Source: Rhodoplanes tepidamans (GTDB lineage Bacteria; Pseudomonadota; Alphaproteobacteria; Rhizobiales; Xanthobacteraceae). From it: 64,000 nt of DNA. The stretch is taken from NCBI RefSeq assembly GCF_030813915.1, contig NZ_JAUSUJ010000017.1, positions 90,323-154,322 of the forward strand, read 5' to 3'. The notes below the pieces were generated by a model. The model had not been told where the DNA came from. It worked only from the letters and a program-made list of their open reading frames with translations, and ran no database searches. This document shows positions 55,333 through 63,884 of the stretch, piece after piece. Each line of letters begins with the position of its first letter. Position 1 is the first letter of the stretch. Position numbers and translations under genes: made by a program.

Positions 55333-56157
55333 ATGTCCAACAAAGGCCTGTCGATCAATCTCGCCACCGTGCGCGAGCAGTGGAACCTGGGCGAGGCGGT
55401 CGCGGCCTGCGCCCGTCACGGCATCAAGGCCGTCGATCCGTGGCGCGATCAGGTCGCCGCCTTCGGGCTCGCCGAGTCCGCGAAGGTGATCAAGGACCAC
55501 GGCATGGACGTCACCGGCTACTGCCGCGGCGGCATGTTCCCGGCGCCCGACGCGGCCGGCCGGCAGGCGGCGATCGACGACAACCGACGCGCCATCGACG
55601 AGGCGGCGACCATCGGGGCCGAGTGCCTGGTGCTGGTGGTCGGCGGGCTGCCGAAGGGCTCGCGCGACATCGTCGCGGCGCGCGAGATGGTGGCCGAAGG
55701 CATGGCCGCGATCCTGCCGCACGCCCGGGCCGCCAAGGTGCCGCTCGCCATCGAGCCGCTGCACCCGATGTATGCGGGCGACCGCGCCTGCGTGAACACG
55801 CTGGGGCAGGCGCTGGATCTGTGCGAGCAGCTCGGCCCGGACGTCGGCGTCGCCATCGACGCCTATCACGTCTGGTGGGACCCGGATCTCGCGGCCCAGA
55901 TCGCCCGCGCCGGCCGCGACAAGCGCATCTTCGCCTATCACATCTGCGACTGGCTGGTGCCGACCCGCGACATGCTGCTCGACCGCGGCATGATGGGCGA
56001 CGGCGTCATCGACCTGCCGGCGATCGCCAGAATGATCGAGGACGCCGGCTTCACGGGCTATCACGAGGTCGAGATCTTCTCCGGCGAGACCTGGTGGAAG
56101 AAGCCCGGCGACGAGGTCCTGAAGACCTGCCTGGAGCGTTTTTCCAGCGCCTGCTGA
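55333..56157 (+). CDS. sugar phosphate isomerase/epimerase family protein
   Basis: 274 aa. Second xylose-isomerase-like TIM barrel, distinct from the one upstream. MSNKGLSINLATVREQW opens it, then RHGIKAVDPWRDQVAAFG, LVVGGLPKGSRDI, AIEPLHPMYAGDRACVNTL, VAIDAYHVWWDPDL and HEVEIFSGETWWKKPGDEV. The Glu/Asp/His residues in the last motifs are likely metal ligands. Gap to the upstream isomerase is 72 bp on the same strand, so it is part of the same catabolic locus. Substrate unknown. Confidence 0.88.
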   Translation: MSNKGLSINLATVREQWNLGEAVAACARHGIKAVDPWRDQVAAFGLAESAKVIKDHGMDVTGYCRGGMFPAPDAAGRQAAIDDNRRAIDEAATIGAECLVLVVGGLPKGSRDIVAAREMVAEGMAAILPHARAAKVPLAIEPLHPMYAGDRACVNTLGQALDLCEQLGPDVGVAIDAYHVWWDPDLAAQIARAGRDKRIFAYHICDWLVPTRDMLLDRGMMGDGVIDLPAIARMIEDAGFTGYHEVEIFSGETWWKKPGDEVLKTCLERFSSAC

Positions 56158-56471
56158 GAGAGGGGGCGGAGCGGCCGCGATCTCGTCCAGCTGTTCCGCG
56201 CTCACCCCGAGGAGCCCGCGCACCGGTTGTCTCGAAGGGCGGGGCGGCCACGGACCGGCATTCGGATGCGCCTCGGCCTCATGGTTCGAGACGCGCTCCT
56301 GCGGAGCGTTCCTCACCATGAGGAACGACCATGGACGGTATGATCCCGCCGCCGTCCCGACGCGGGTTAGCGAAAGGTACAAACCCGAACCCCTGAAGCT
56401 TTGACGCGTTCTACGGAACGAGTGCCGGCCGGGACCGGTGCCCGTTCCAGAACGAACGCGACGGAGCTTCC
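56158..56471. other. intergenic region before the aldehyde oxidoreductase operon
   Basis: 314 bp without a gene. A REP-like palindrome lies at 56276-56330 (CCTCATGGTTCGAGACGCGC, then a CTCCTGCGGAG hairpin, then CCTCACCATGAGGAAC). The promoter of the paoABC-type operon should lie in the last ~120 bp, but no clear element stands out. Confidence 0.6.
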
Positions 56472-57107
56472 ATGACCCCCGACCTTTTCGCGCGACCCGA
56501 GGGGCGCTCGTCCCCGGCCGCCTCCGGCCTCGACCGGCGATCCTTCCTGGGCGCCGGCGCCTGCGGTGCCGCGGTGCCTCTGCTCGGCCCCGTCTCGGCG
56601 GACGCCCAGGCCGCGGCCCCGCCCGACATCCGCCAGCCGCTCGATCTCACCCTGACGATCAACGGCCGCGATCACCGTCTCGCGCTCGACGCCCGCACCA
56701 CCCTGCTCGACGCGCTGCGCGAGAGGATCGGTCTCACCGGCACCAAGAAGGGCTGCGACCAGGGCCAGTGCGGCGCCTGCACGGTGCTGCTCGACGGCAC
56801 CCGGGTGCTGTCCTGCCTCACGCTCGCCGCCATGGCCGAAGGCCGCGAGGTGACGACCATCGAGGGCCTCGCCGGGCCGGACGGAACGCTGCATCCGATG
56901 CAGCAGGCCTTCGTCGACCACGACGCCTTCCAGTGCGGCTACTGCACGCCGGGACAGATTCTGTCGGCGGTCGCCTGCGTCAACGAGGGGCACGCGAACG
57001 ATCCCGCCCAGATCCGCGAATACATGAGCGGCAATCTGTGCCGCTGCGCCGCCTATCCCAACATCGTCGCCGCGGTCGAGCAGGCCAAGGCCGAGATGGG
57101 GGCCTGA
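56472..57107 (+). CDS. aldehyde oxidoreductase 2Fe-2S subunit (PaoA/YagT-like)
   Basis: 211 aa. Twin-arginine signal LDRRSFLGAGA near residue 20 indicates Tat export, as for E. coli PaoA. Two 2Fe-2S clusters: the plant-type site KKGCDQGQCGACTVLLDG with Cys in VLSCLTLA, and the helical site FQCGYCTPGQ and GNLCRCAAYPNI. Small subunit of a xanthine-oxidase-family molybdoenzyme. The FAD subunit gene starts 1 bp after the stop. Confidence 0.93.
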   Translation: MTPDLFARPEGRSSPAASGLDRRSFLGAGACGAAVPLLGPVSADAQAAAPPDIRQPLDLTLTINGRDHRLALDARTTLLDALRERIGLTGTKKGCDQGQCGACTVLLDGTRVLSCLTLAAMAEGREVTTIEGLAGPDGTLHPMQQAFVDHDAFQCGYCTPGQILSAVACVNEGHANDPAQIREYMSGNLCRCAAYPNIVAAVEQAKAEMGA

Positions 57108-57108
57108 C

Positions 57109-58131
57109 ATGCAGCCGTTCCACTATCGGCGCGCCGACTCACTCGATGCGGCGGCGCAGGCCGCCGGCGCGTCGCGCGGCAGCCGCGTCGAGGCGCCGGT
57201 GCAGTTCGTCGCCGGCGGCACCACGCTGCTCGACCTGATGAAGATCGAGGTGATGCGGCCGGCGACCGTGATCGATATCAACCCGCTCGCCGATCGCTAC
57301 GGCGCGATCGACGCGACCGACCGCGGGCTGCGGCTCGGCGCGCTCGCCCGCATGGCGCAGGCCGCCGACGATCCGGCGGTGCGCCGCGACTACCCGGTGA
57401 TCGCCCAGACGCTCGACCTCGCGGCGAGCCAGCAGCTCCGCAACATGGCGACGCTCGGCGGCAACCTGCTCCAGCGCACTCGCTGCCCGTATTTCCGCGA
57501 CGTCAGCTGGACGGCCTGCAACAAGCGCGATCCGGGCTCCGGCTGCGCCGCCCTGGAGGGCGTCAATCGCAAGCACGCCGTGCTCGGCGTGAGCGAGGCC
57601 TGCATCGCCACCTATCCGGGCGACTTCGCCCAGGCCCTGGTGGCCCTCGACGCGCGGCTGGAGATCGCCGGTCCGCAGGGCCGCCGCGAGATCGCCGCCG
57701 CGGATCTGCACCGGCTGCCCGGCGAGACGCCGAACGTCGAGACGCAGCTCGGGCCCGGCGAGCTGATCACGTCGATCCTGGTGCCGGCCGGCGCCTGGAC
57801 GCGGCGCTCGCTCTATCTGAAGGTGCGCGACCGCGAATCCTACGACTTCGCGCTCGCCTCGGCGGCCGTCGCGCTCGAGCTCGGCGACGACGACACGGTG
57901 CGCGAGGCGCGGATCGCGCTCGGCGGCGTCGCCACGGTGCCGTGGCGCGCCCGCGCCGCCGAGGACGCCCTGAAGGGCCGGCGGCTCGACGAGGCCGCCG
58001 CGGAGGCCGCCGCGGAGGCCGCCTTCGCCGACGCGCAGATCCGTGAGCACAACGCCTACAAGGTCGATCTCGGCCGCCGCACGCTGGTGCGCGCGCTGCT
58101 CGACGCCGCCCGCCTGGAGATCCGGACATGA
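57109..58131 (+). CDS. aldehyde oxidoreductase FAD/4Fe-4S subunit (PaoB/YagS-like)
   Basis: 340 aa. CO-dehydrogenase-flavoprotein fold: VQFVAGGTTLLDLMKIEVM and NMATLGGNLLQRTRCPYFRD for FAD. The segment RCPYFRD..TACNKRDPGSGCAA supplies extra cysteines matching the 4Fe-4S insertion that distinguishes PaoB from ordinary xanthine dehydrogenase FAD subunits. A short AAAEAAAEA tandem repeat lies near residue 300. Overlaps paoC-like by 4 bp. Confidence 0.92.
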   Translation: MQPFHYRRADSLDAAAQAAGASRGSRVEAPVQFVAGGTTLLDLMKIEVMRPATVIDINPLADRYGAIDATDRGLRLGALARMAQAADDPAVRRDYPVIAQTLDLAASQQLRNMATLGGNLLQRTRCPYFRDVSWTACNKRDPGSGCAALEGVNRKHAVLGVSEACIATYPGDFAQALVALDARLEIAGPQGRREIAAADLHRLPGETPNVETQLGPGELITSILVPAGAWTRRSLYLKVRDRESYDFALASAAVALELGDDDTVREARIALGGVATVPWRARAAEDALKGRRLDEAAAEAAAEAAFADAQIREHNAYKVDLGRRTLVRALLDAARLEIRT

Positions 58132-60395
58132 GCGCCGCCGCCCCCGAACCGAAAGCCAACATGGGCCGGCCCGAGCCGCGCCTCGACGCCCGCCTGAAGG
58201 TCACCGGTGAGGCCCGCTATCCCTCCGACATGCCGGTCGGCCATCCGGCCCATGCCGTGCTGGTGACGAGCAGCATCGCCCGCGGCCGCCTCGCCGGGCT
58301 CGACACCGCGGCGGCCCGCGCCGTGCCCGGCGTGATCGAGATCTTCACGGCCGAGAACACCAGGGAGCTGAAGCATCTCGACTACGTGCCGGGCGGCGGC
58401 GGCCCGTCCACCTCGGTGCAAGAGCTCGGGCCGGAGATCGCCCACGACGGCCAGATCATCGCCATGGTGGTGGCCGAGACGCTGGAGGCGGCGCGCGAGG
58501 CCGCCCATGCCGTGAAGGCGAGCTACGACCGCCAGGACCCGAGCGCCACCTTCGACTCGGCCGGCGTGGAGGAGAAGCCGGCCGGCAAGGAGTTTCCCAA
58601 GGCCGGCGACGCCGAGGCGGCGCTGGCCGCGGCCGAGGTGACCATCGCGGCGGAGTACGGCACCCCGACCCAGCACCACAACGCCATCGAGCTGTTCACC
58701 ACGACCTGCGTGTGGGACGGCGACAGGCTCACGGTCCACGAGCCGAGCCAGTTCGTCTACGGGCTGAAGAACGCGCTCGCCGCGCGGCTCGCCATGGATC
58801 CGGCGAAGATCCACGTCGTCAGCCCGTATGTCGGCGGCGCCTTCGGCGCCAAGGCGCAGATGACGCCGCGCACCGCGCTGGTGGCGTTCGCCGCCAAGAC
58901 GCTGGGCCGGCCCGTGAAGCTGGTGGCGAGCCGCGACCAGGGCTTCACCATCGCGACCTACCGGGCCGAGACCAGGCACCGCATCCGGCTCGGCGCCCGG
59001 CGCGACGGCAAGATCGTCGCCTACACGCACGAGGGCCGCGAGGTCACGTCGCGGCCGGACGCCTACAAGGTCGCCGGCGTCTCCGACACGGTGCGGCTCT
59101 ACGACTTCGGCACCGTGGCGACCCATGTCAGCGTCGTGCACGCGGACCGCAACACGCCGGGCTTCATGCGCTCGCCGCCGGTGGTGCCCTATGTGTACGC
59201 GCTGGAGAGCGCCATGGACGAGCTCGCCGTGAGGCTCGGCATGGACCCGGTGGAGCTGCGCCGCGTCAACGACGTGACCCGCGACACGGTGAGCGGCAAG
59301 ATGTGGACGTCGCGCTCGCTGATGAAGTGCTACGACGAGGCCGCCGCCGCATTCGGCTGGGCGGACCACAAGCCGGAGCCCGGCGCGATGCGCGACGGCG
59401 ACTGGCTGATCGGCTGGGGCTGCGCCACCGCGTGCTATCCGACCCATCTCGGCGCCACCGCGGCGCGGGTGCGGCTGCTGCCGAGCGGCGAGGTGCGGGT
59501 GCAGGTCGCCGCGCACGACATCGGCACCGGCGCCTACACGGTGATCGGCCAGCAGGCGGCCGAGCGGCTCGGCGTGCCGCTCGCCGCCGTCACGGTCGAG
59601 CTCGGCGACTCCGACCTGCCGCCCGGACCGGTGGCGGGCGGCTCCAACACCACGGCGAGCGTCTGCTCGGCCGTGATCAAGGCCTGCGACGCCATTCGCG
59701 AGAAGCTGCTGCGTGCCGCCTCGACGTCGAACGAGGGGCCGCTCGCCGGCCGCTCGCCGGCCGAGCTGTCCTTCACGGACGGCCGGGCCGTCGCGACCGA
59801 CGGCGCCGCCGAGAGCATCGCCGACGTGATGCAGCGGCTCGGCACCGCCGCCATCGAGGAATACGCCGAGTATCTTCCGCCGGGCGCGCCGGCGGACGGG
59901 CTGCGCCGGCTCTACGGCGGCAAGGCCGTGCTCACCGGCGGGCCGCACGGCGAGAAGATCATGTACGCGCTCGGCGCCGAGTTCGTCGAGGTGCGCGTCC
60001 ATGCGCGCACCCGCGAGGTGCGGGTGCCGCGCGCCGTCGGCGCCTTCGCGGGCGGCCGCATCATGAACACCCGCACGGCGCGCAGCCAGCTGATGGGCGG
60101 GATGATCTGGGGCATCGGCTCGGCCCTGCACGAGGCGACCGAGATCGATCGCCGCGAGGCCCGCTATATCAACGACAACATCGCCGAGTACCTGATCCCG
60201 GTGAACGCCGACGTGCCGTCGATCGAGGTGATCATGGTGCCGGAGGAGGACGCCGAGGTGAACCCGGCCGGCGTCAAGGGCCTCGGCGAGCTCGCCAATG
60301 TCGGCACCGCCGCGGCGATCGCCAACGCGGTCTATCACGCGACCGGGAGGCGCATCCGCGACCTGCCGATCCGGATCGAGGATCTGCTGGCGTGA
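58128..60395 (+). CDS. aldehyde oxidoreductase molybdopterin subunit (PaoC/YagR-like)
   Basis: 755 aa. Molybdenum-binding catalytic subunit: GRPEPRLDARLKVTGEARYPSD at the N-terminus, YVGGAFGAKAQMTPRTAL, TPTQHHNAIELF, GSNTTASVCSAV and the catalytic Glu region VNPAGVKGLGELANVGTAAA at the C-terminus. The partner in E. coli oxidises aromatic and other aldehydes in the periplasm. The cofactor-insertion chaperone PaoD/XdhC is not found in this window and must be elsewhere. Overlap of 4 bp with the FAD gene implies fixed stoichiometry. Confidence 0.93.
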   Translation: MSAAAPEPKANMGRPEPRLDARLKVTGEARYPSDMPVGHPAHAVLVTSSIARGRLAGLDTAAARAVPGVIEIFTAENTRELKHLDYVPGGGGPSTSVQELGPEIAHDGQIIAMVVAETLEAAREAAHAVKASYDRQDPSATFDSAGVEEKPAGKEFPKAGDAEAALAAAEVTIAAEYGTPTQHHNAIELFTTTCVWDGDRLTVHEPSQFVYGLKNALAARLAMDPAKIHVVSPYVGGAFGAKAQMTPRTALVAFAAKTLGRPVKLVASRDQGFTIATYRAETRHRIRLGARRDGKIVAYTHEGREVTSRPDAYKVAGVSDTVRLYDFGTVATHVSVVHADRNTPGFMRSPPVVPYVYALESAMDELAVRLGMDPVELRRVNDVTRDTVSGKMWTSRSLMKCYDEAAAAFGWADHKPEPGAMRDGDWLIGWGCATACYPTHLGATAARVRLLPSGEVRVQVAAHDIGTGAYTVIGQQAAERLGVPLAAVTVELGDSDLPPGPVAGGSNTTASVCSAVIKACDAIREKLLRAASTSNEGPLAGRSPAELSFTDGRAVATDGAAESIADVMQRLGTAAIEEYAEYLPPGAPADGLRRLYGGKAVLTGGPHGEKIMYALGAEFVEVRVHARTREVRVPRAVGAFAGGRIMNTRTARSQLMGGMIWGIGSALHEATEIDRREARYINDNIAEYLIPVNADVPSIEVIMVPEEDAEVNPAGVKGLGELANVGTAAAIANAVYHATGRRIRDLPIRIEDLLA

Positions 60396-60404
60396 TCGAG
60401 ATCC

Positions 60405-60520
60405 GTAGGGTGGGCAAAGCGAAGCGTGCCCACGCGGTCCGCGGTTCGAACGAGCAGGGCGGCGCGGTGGCGCACAGCGTGGGCACGTCGCCCCTTCGGC
60501 GCGCCGTTGCCCGCCCTGCG
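60405..60520. repeat. palindromic intergenic repeat, family A copy 3
   Basis: Begins GTAGGGTGGGCAAAGCGAAG and ends CGCCGTTGCCCGCCCTGCG, with internal CGTGCCCACG/CGTGGGCACG arms; between the paoC-like and DJ-1/PfpI genes. Confidence 0.85.
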
Positions 60521-60569
60521 GCGATGGCTCTCGGCAGGGGGGCGGCAACCCGGAAGAAGGAGAATCGAC

Positions 60570-61136
60570 ATGGCGAACGATCTGAAAGGCTGCAGGGTGG
60601 CCGTGCTGGCGACCGACGGGGTCGAGCAGGTGGAGCTGACCGAGCCCGTGAAGGCGCTGCGCGAGAAGGGCGCCGAGGTGTCGGTGATCGCTCCCAAGAG
60701 CGGCAGGATCCAGGGCTTCGACCATCACGACAAGAAGGATCCGATCCTGGTCGACCGCACCCTCGACCAGGCGAAGCCGGACGAGTTCGAGGCGCTGCTG
60801 CTGCCCGGCGGCGTGATCAACCCGGACGCGCTGCGGCTGGAGCCGAAGGCGATCGCCTTCGTGAAGCACTTCGTGCAGACCGGCAAGCCGATCGCCGCGA
60901 TCTGCCACGGGCCGTGGACCCTGATCGACGCCGGCGGGGTGAAGGGCCGCAAGGTCACCTCGTGGCCGTCGCTGCAGACCGACCTGCGCAACGCCGGCGC
61001 CGAATGGGTCGACCAGGAGGTGGTCACCGACCAGGGCCTCGTCACCTCGCGCAAGCCGCAGGATATCCCGGCGTTCAACCGCAAGATGATCGAGGAGTTC
61101 TCGGAGGGCCGCCACGCCCGCCGCGCGGCCGAATAG
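60570..61136 (+). CDS. DJ-1/PfpI (YhbO-like) family protein
   Basis: 188 aa. Glutamine-amidotransferase-like alpha/beta fold: RVAVLATDGVEQVELTEPVKAL, PDEFEALLLPGGVINPD, and the nucleophile elbow AAICHGPWTLIDAGGVKGRKVTS with its reactive Cys. Members act as glyoxalase III or chaperones against aldehyde stress. Its position behind an aldehyde oxidoreductase fits aldehyde detoxification (inference). AAGAAGGAGA precedes the ATG at 60570. Confidence 0.92.
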   Translation: MANDLKGCRVAVLATDGVEQVELTEPVKALREKGAEVSVIAPKSGRIQGFDHHDKKDPILVDRTLDQAKPDEFEALLLPGGVINPDALRLEPKAIAFVKHFVQTGKPIAAICHGPWTLIDAGGVKGRKVTSWPSLQTDLRNAGAEWVDQEVVTDQGLVTSRKPQDIPAFNRKMIEEFSEGRHARRAAE

Positions 61137-61246
61137 GCCCCCGGACGAGCGGGCAGTGGGGCGAGCCGCCGGCTCGGCGGTAGGTCCATAATCCTGCCCC
61201 GATCGGGCATTAAGGACAGGCATCATCCGATCACGACGATGATCTG

Positions 61247-61271
61247 GCGCGGCCCGGCTTCCGGGCCGCGC
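61247..61271 (+). terminator. hairpin downstream of the DJ-1/PfpI gene
   Basis: GCGCGGCCCGG-CTT-CCGGGCCGCGC, a perfect 11-bp stem 110 bp after the stop codon. No T-run follows, so it is only terminator-like. Confidence 0.45.
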
Positions 61272-61366
61272 TCGTCGTCGCCTCCATGCCGTTCCGCGCA
61301 GGCCCGGCCCCGTGTCGTGCGACACGGGCTCGCGCCTGCGCCCACAGAAGAAACCGCAAGAAGACC

Positions 61367-62551
61367 ATGCTCGACGTGTCGCCTTCCGCCTCCACCTCCC
61401 GGCCCGAGTCTCCGCGGCCCGAAGCCTCCCGGCCGGTGCATCCCGCCGCGACGGCGACGCGGCGCCGCACCGGCTCGCGCCCGCCGCTGGTGCGGCAGGC
61501 CGTCCGGGCGGCGCGCGACCTGTCGCGGCGGGCCGTGCCGGACACCCCGGGCCTGCGGCGCTCCTGGCTCTTCCTCGTCTCGATCGGGATCCCGTTCGCG
61601 GCCGGCACGCTCGCCGGCATCCCGGGCGGTGCCCTGCTGGGCGCCCTGATCGGCATGATGGCCTGCTTCGCCGACGAGGATCAGCGCGGCCTCGGACCGC
61701 GGCTCCTCGCCCTGGTGCAGATCGGCCTCGGCATGACGGTCGGGGCGACCGTCGGCACGGCGCTGCACGGCTACGAGTACCCGTTCTGGCCGCTGTTCTG
61801 CGTCGCGCTGTTCGCCGCCGGCTGGCTGACCCGCCAGGGCAAGGCGCCGCATCTCGGCGCCCGCTTCGGTGCCATCGCGCTCGGCCTCACCGCCGGCATG
61901 CCGCCCTTCGCGCCGGAGGACTTCTGGTTCGCCGGCCTCGCCTTCGCGGTCGCCGCGCTGGCCCGCACCGTCGATCATCTGCGCTTCGGCCGGATGCCGG
62001 CGCCGGCCGGCTTCGTGCCGCCGCGGCTCGAGCGCCACCACGAGTGGCTGCGCTACGCGGCCGCCTACGCGGCCGTCGCGGCCGTAGGCCTGTGGATCGG
62101 CATCGCGCTCGGCATGACGCGGGCGATCTGGATCACGGTGGCGCCGCTGGTCGTCATGCTGCCCGGCGCCGAGGCGACCTATCGGCGGATCGTCGAGTTC
62201 ATGTTCGGCACCACGGTCGGCGTCGTCGTCGCCTGGGTGCTGATCCACACCATCGCCACCCCGGTCGTCTCGATCGTCCTGGTGCTGACGATCGCGCCGC
62301 TGATCCCGCTGCAGATGCCGAAGCGGTTCTGGCTGCAGACGGCGCTGATCGCCGTGATGCTGCTGATCGCCTTCCGGCTGGCGCTGCCCGATCCGCGCTC
62401 GGTGTCGGCCCTGATCGTCGAGCGGCTGGAGGACATCCTGCTCGGCTGCGGCCTCGCGCTGGTCGGTGCCGTGCTGGCCTTCTGGCGCCCGGGCGGCGGC
62501 GAGGCGGCCGAGCGGACGGAGCCGCCGCGGCTGACGGCGCGCTGCCGCTGA
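61367..62551 (+). CDS. FUSC-like integral membrane protein
   Basis: 394 aa. The cytoplasmic N-terminal ~75 residues are Ser/Pro/Arg-rich. About ten hydrophobic segments follow, e.g. SWLFLVSIGIPFAAGTLAGI, LLGALIGMMACFADEDQRG, and after a central charged linker AIWITVAPLVVMLPGAEATYRRIVEFMFGTTVGVVVAWVL. This two-bundle arrangement and the 'R-x-x-E-x-x-x-G-T-x-x-G' segment resemble fusaric-acid-resistance (FUSC) proteins. The large cytosolic domain seen in some FUSC pumps is missing. Substrate unknown. Confidence 0.8.
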   Translation: MLDVSPSASTSRPESPRPEASRPVHPAATATRRRTGSRPPLVRQAVRAARDLSRRAVPDTPGLRRSWLFLVSIGIPFAAGTLAGIPGGALLGALIGMMACFADEDQRGLGPRLLALVQIGLGMTVGATVGTALHGYEYPFWPLFCVALFAAGWLTRQGKAPHLGARFGAIALGLTAGMPPFAPEDFWFAGLAFAVAALARTVDHLRFGRMPAPAGFVPPRLERHHEWLRYAAAYAAVAAVGLWIGIALGMTRAIWITVAPLVVMLPGAEATYRRIVEFMFGTTVGVVVAWVLIHTIATPVVSIVLVLTIAPLIPLQMPKRFWLQTALIAVMLLIAFRLALPDPRSVSALIVERLEDILLGCGLALVGAVLAFWRPGGGEAAERTEPPRLTARCR

Positions 62552-62692
62552 GCGCCGAGGGGCGGGCGACGGCTGCGACGATTGGGCTTGCGGGCGCCAA
62601 GAATCCGCCCCAAGTGTAGAAGCCTAGTGCGTGACCGATCCATTGTCGCCGCCGGCCGCTTCGGTCGTTCGGCCCGCCGCGAGGCCCGCGCC

Positions 62693-63379
62693 ATGCTCCG
62701 ATTTCTCCTCGTTCCGCGCCAGGCCGGACCGGGCCGCCTGCGTGCCGTCGCGCTGCTGCCCGTCCTCCTGATCGTGTCGGTCCTGGCAGTCGGGGCGCCC
62801 CCGGCGCACGCCCAGTCGGCCGGCCAGGGCGGCGGCGATGCCGTCACGCCGGTGGAGGAGTACGCCAAGCAGGTCGAGGAGCTGAAGAAGAGCTATCCGG
62901 ACCTGTCGAAGCGCATCGAGGACACGACCCGCACCATCGACGAGCTCTCCGACGTCGGCAAGGCGCGCTCCGAGATCGAGGAGCTGCGCTCGATGGTCGC
63001 AGGCCTGCTCGGCGCCGTCTCCGACAACGGCACCGTGTCGCAGCTCGGCGCCAAGGCGCTGGCGCACGGCCGCGCCAAGCTGAAGTCGATCGAGCAGGAC
63101 GCCCGCTTCCGCCCGGAGGAGAAGGAGTTCCTGCTCGACCAGTGGCGCAAGCTCGTCACCGAGACCGAGCGTGCCAGCGAGGACCTCGAAAGCGCCCGCA
63201 AGGAGTTCGCCGACCTGCTGCGCACCCTGCAGACCCGCGAGGACTTCATCGACGAGCTGATGCAGGTGCGCCGCGCTTCCGAGGCGATCGCCGTGATCCG
63301 CAACCTGACCCGCGAGATCCGCGACGCCTCGACCAAGCTGAAGTCCCTGATCGGCGGGCTGAAGCCGCCGGGAGTGTGA
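62693..63379 (+). CDS. exported coiled-coil hypothetical protein
   Basis: 228 aa. Signal peptide covering about residues 15-41 (LRAVALLPVLLIVSVLAVGA, ending PPAHAQ). The mature part is highly charged and helical with heptad-like stretches (VEELKKSYPDLSKRIEDTTRTIDEL, RFRPEEKEFLLDQWRKLVTETERASEDLESARKEF), so a long coiled coil is likely. The C-terminal segment ends LIGGLKPPGV. I do not recognise a named family. The lipoprotein gene starts 3 bp downstream, so both may act together at the cell envelope. Confidence 0.8.
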   Translation: MLRFLLVPRQAGPGRLRAVALLPVLLIVSVLAVGAPPAHAQSAGQGGGDAVTPVEEYAKQVEELKKSYPDLSKRIEDTTRTIDELSDVGKARSEIEELRSMVAGLLGAVSDNGTVSQLGAKALAHGRAKLKSIEQDARFRPEEKEFLLDQWRKLVTETERASEDLESARKEFADLLRTLQTREDFIDELMQVRRASEAIAVIRNLTREIRDASTKLKSLIGGLKPPGV

Positions 63380-63382
63380 GCG

Positions 63383-63766
63383 ATGCGTCGTCGTCTCGCC
63401 GCGGCGCCGTCCGTCGCGGCGGCCCTTCTCGCGGCCTTCGGCCTGTCGGCCTGCAACTTCGAGCGCGCGACCGGCTATGTCGAGATCCGCACCGTGCCGG
63501 CCAACCCGCCGGCGCATCTCAAGCTGGTGCTCGATTCCCAGACGCTCGATCCGCTGAAGAAGGGCAACACGGTGCTGCGCCAGGCGGTCGGAACCCACAA
63601 GCTCGGCGTCGCGACCACGGGCGATCCGATGATGCTGTGCGAGCTGGCGGTCAAGAAGGACCGCATCACCACCGTCACGGTGTCGCTGCTCGACCGCCCG
63701 CCGCGCTGCCAGTGCCGCTCCTCCACCGGCACCGACGCCGCATCCAACAAGCGCTGCGAGGGGTAG
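63383..63766 (+). CDS. small hypothetical lipoprotein
   Basis: 127 aa. Type II signal peptide with lipobox LSAC at about residues 21-24. The mature domain is small and beta-rich (GYVEIRTVPANPPAHLKLVLD, VGTHKLGVATTG), with four further cysteines (LCELAVKK, RCQC, KRCEG) that could form disulfides. No known family recognised. Three bases after the coiled-coil protein gene, so the two are almost certainly co-transcribed. Confidence 0.8.
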   Translation: MRRRLAAAPSVAAALLAAFGLSACNFERATGYVEIRTVPANPPAHLKLVLDSQTLDPLKKGNTVLRQAVGTHKLGVATTGDPMMLCELAVKKDRITTVTVSLLDRPPRCQCRSSTGTDAASNKRCEG

Positions 63767-63800
63767 GGCGGCGACGCAGTCACGGACGGCTCCGCTCTGG

Positions 63801-63862
63801 ACCCTCTCCCTGAGGGAGAGGGTCGGGGCGCGCCGCAGGCGCGCGCCGGGGTGAGGGTTTAC
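63801..63862. repeat. two-armed palindromic repeat, family B
   Basis: CCCTCTCCC-TGA-GGGAGAGGG followed by TCGGGGCGCGCCGCAGGCGCGCGCC and GGGGTGAGGG, the same layout as the nifK-nifE repeat at 8671-8797. Confidence 0.75.
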
Positions 63863-63884
63863 GGCGCCGGTCGGCTGGCCTCGG

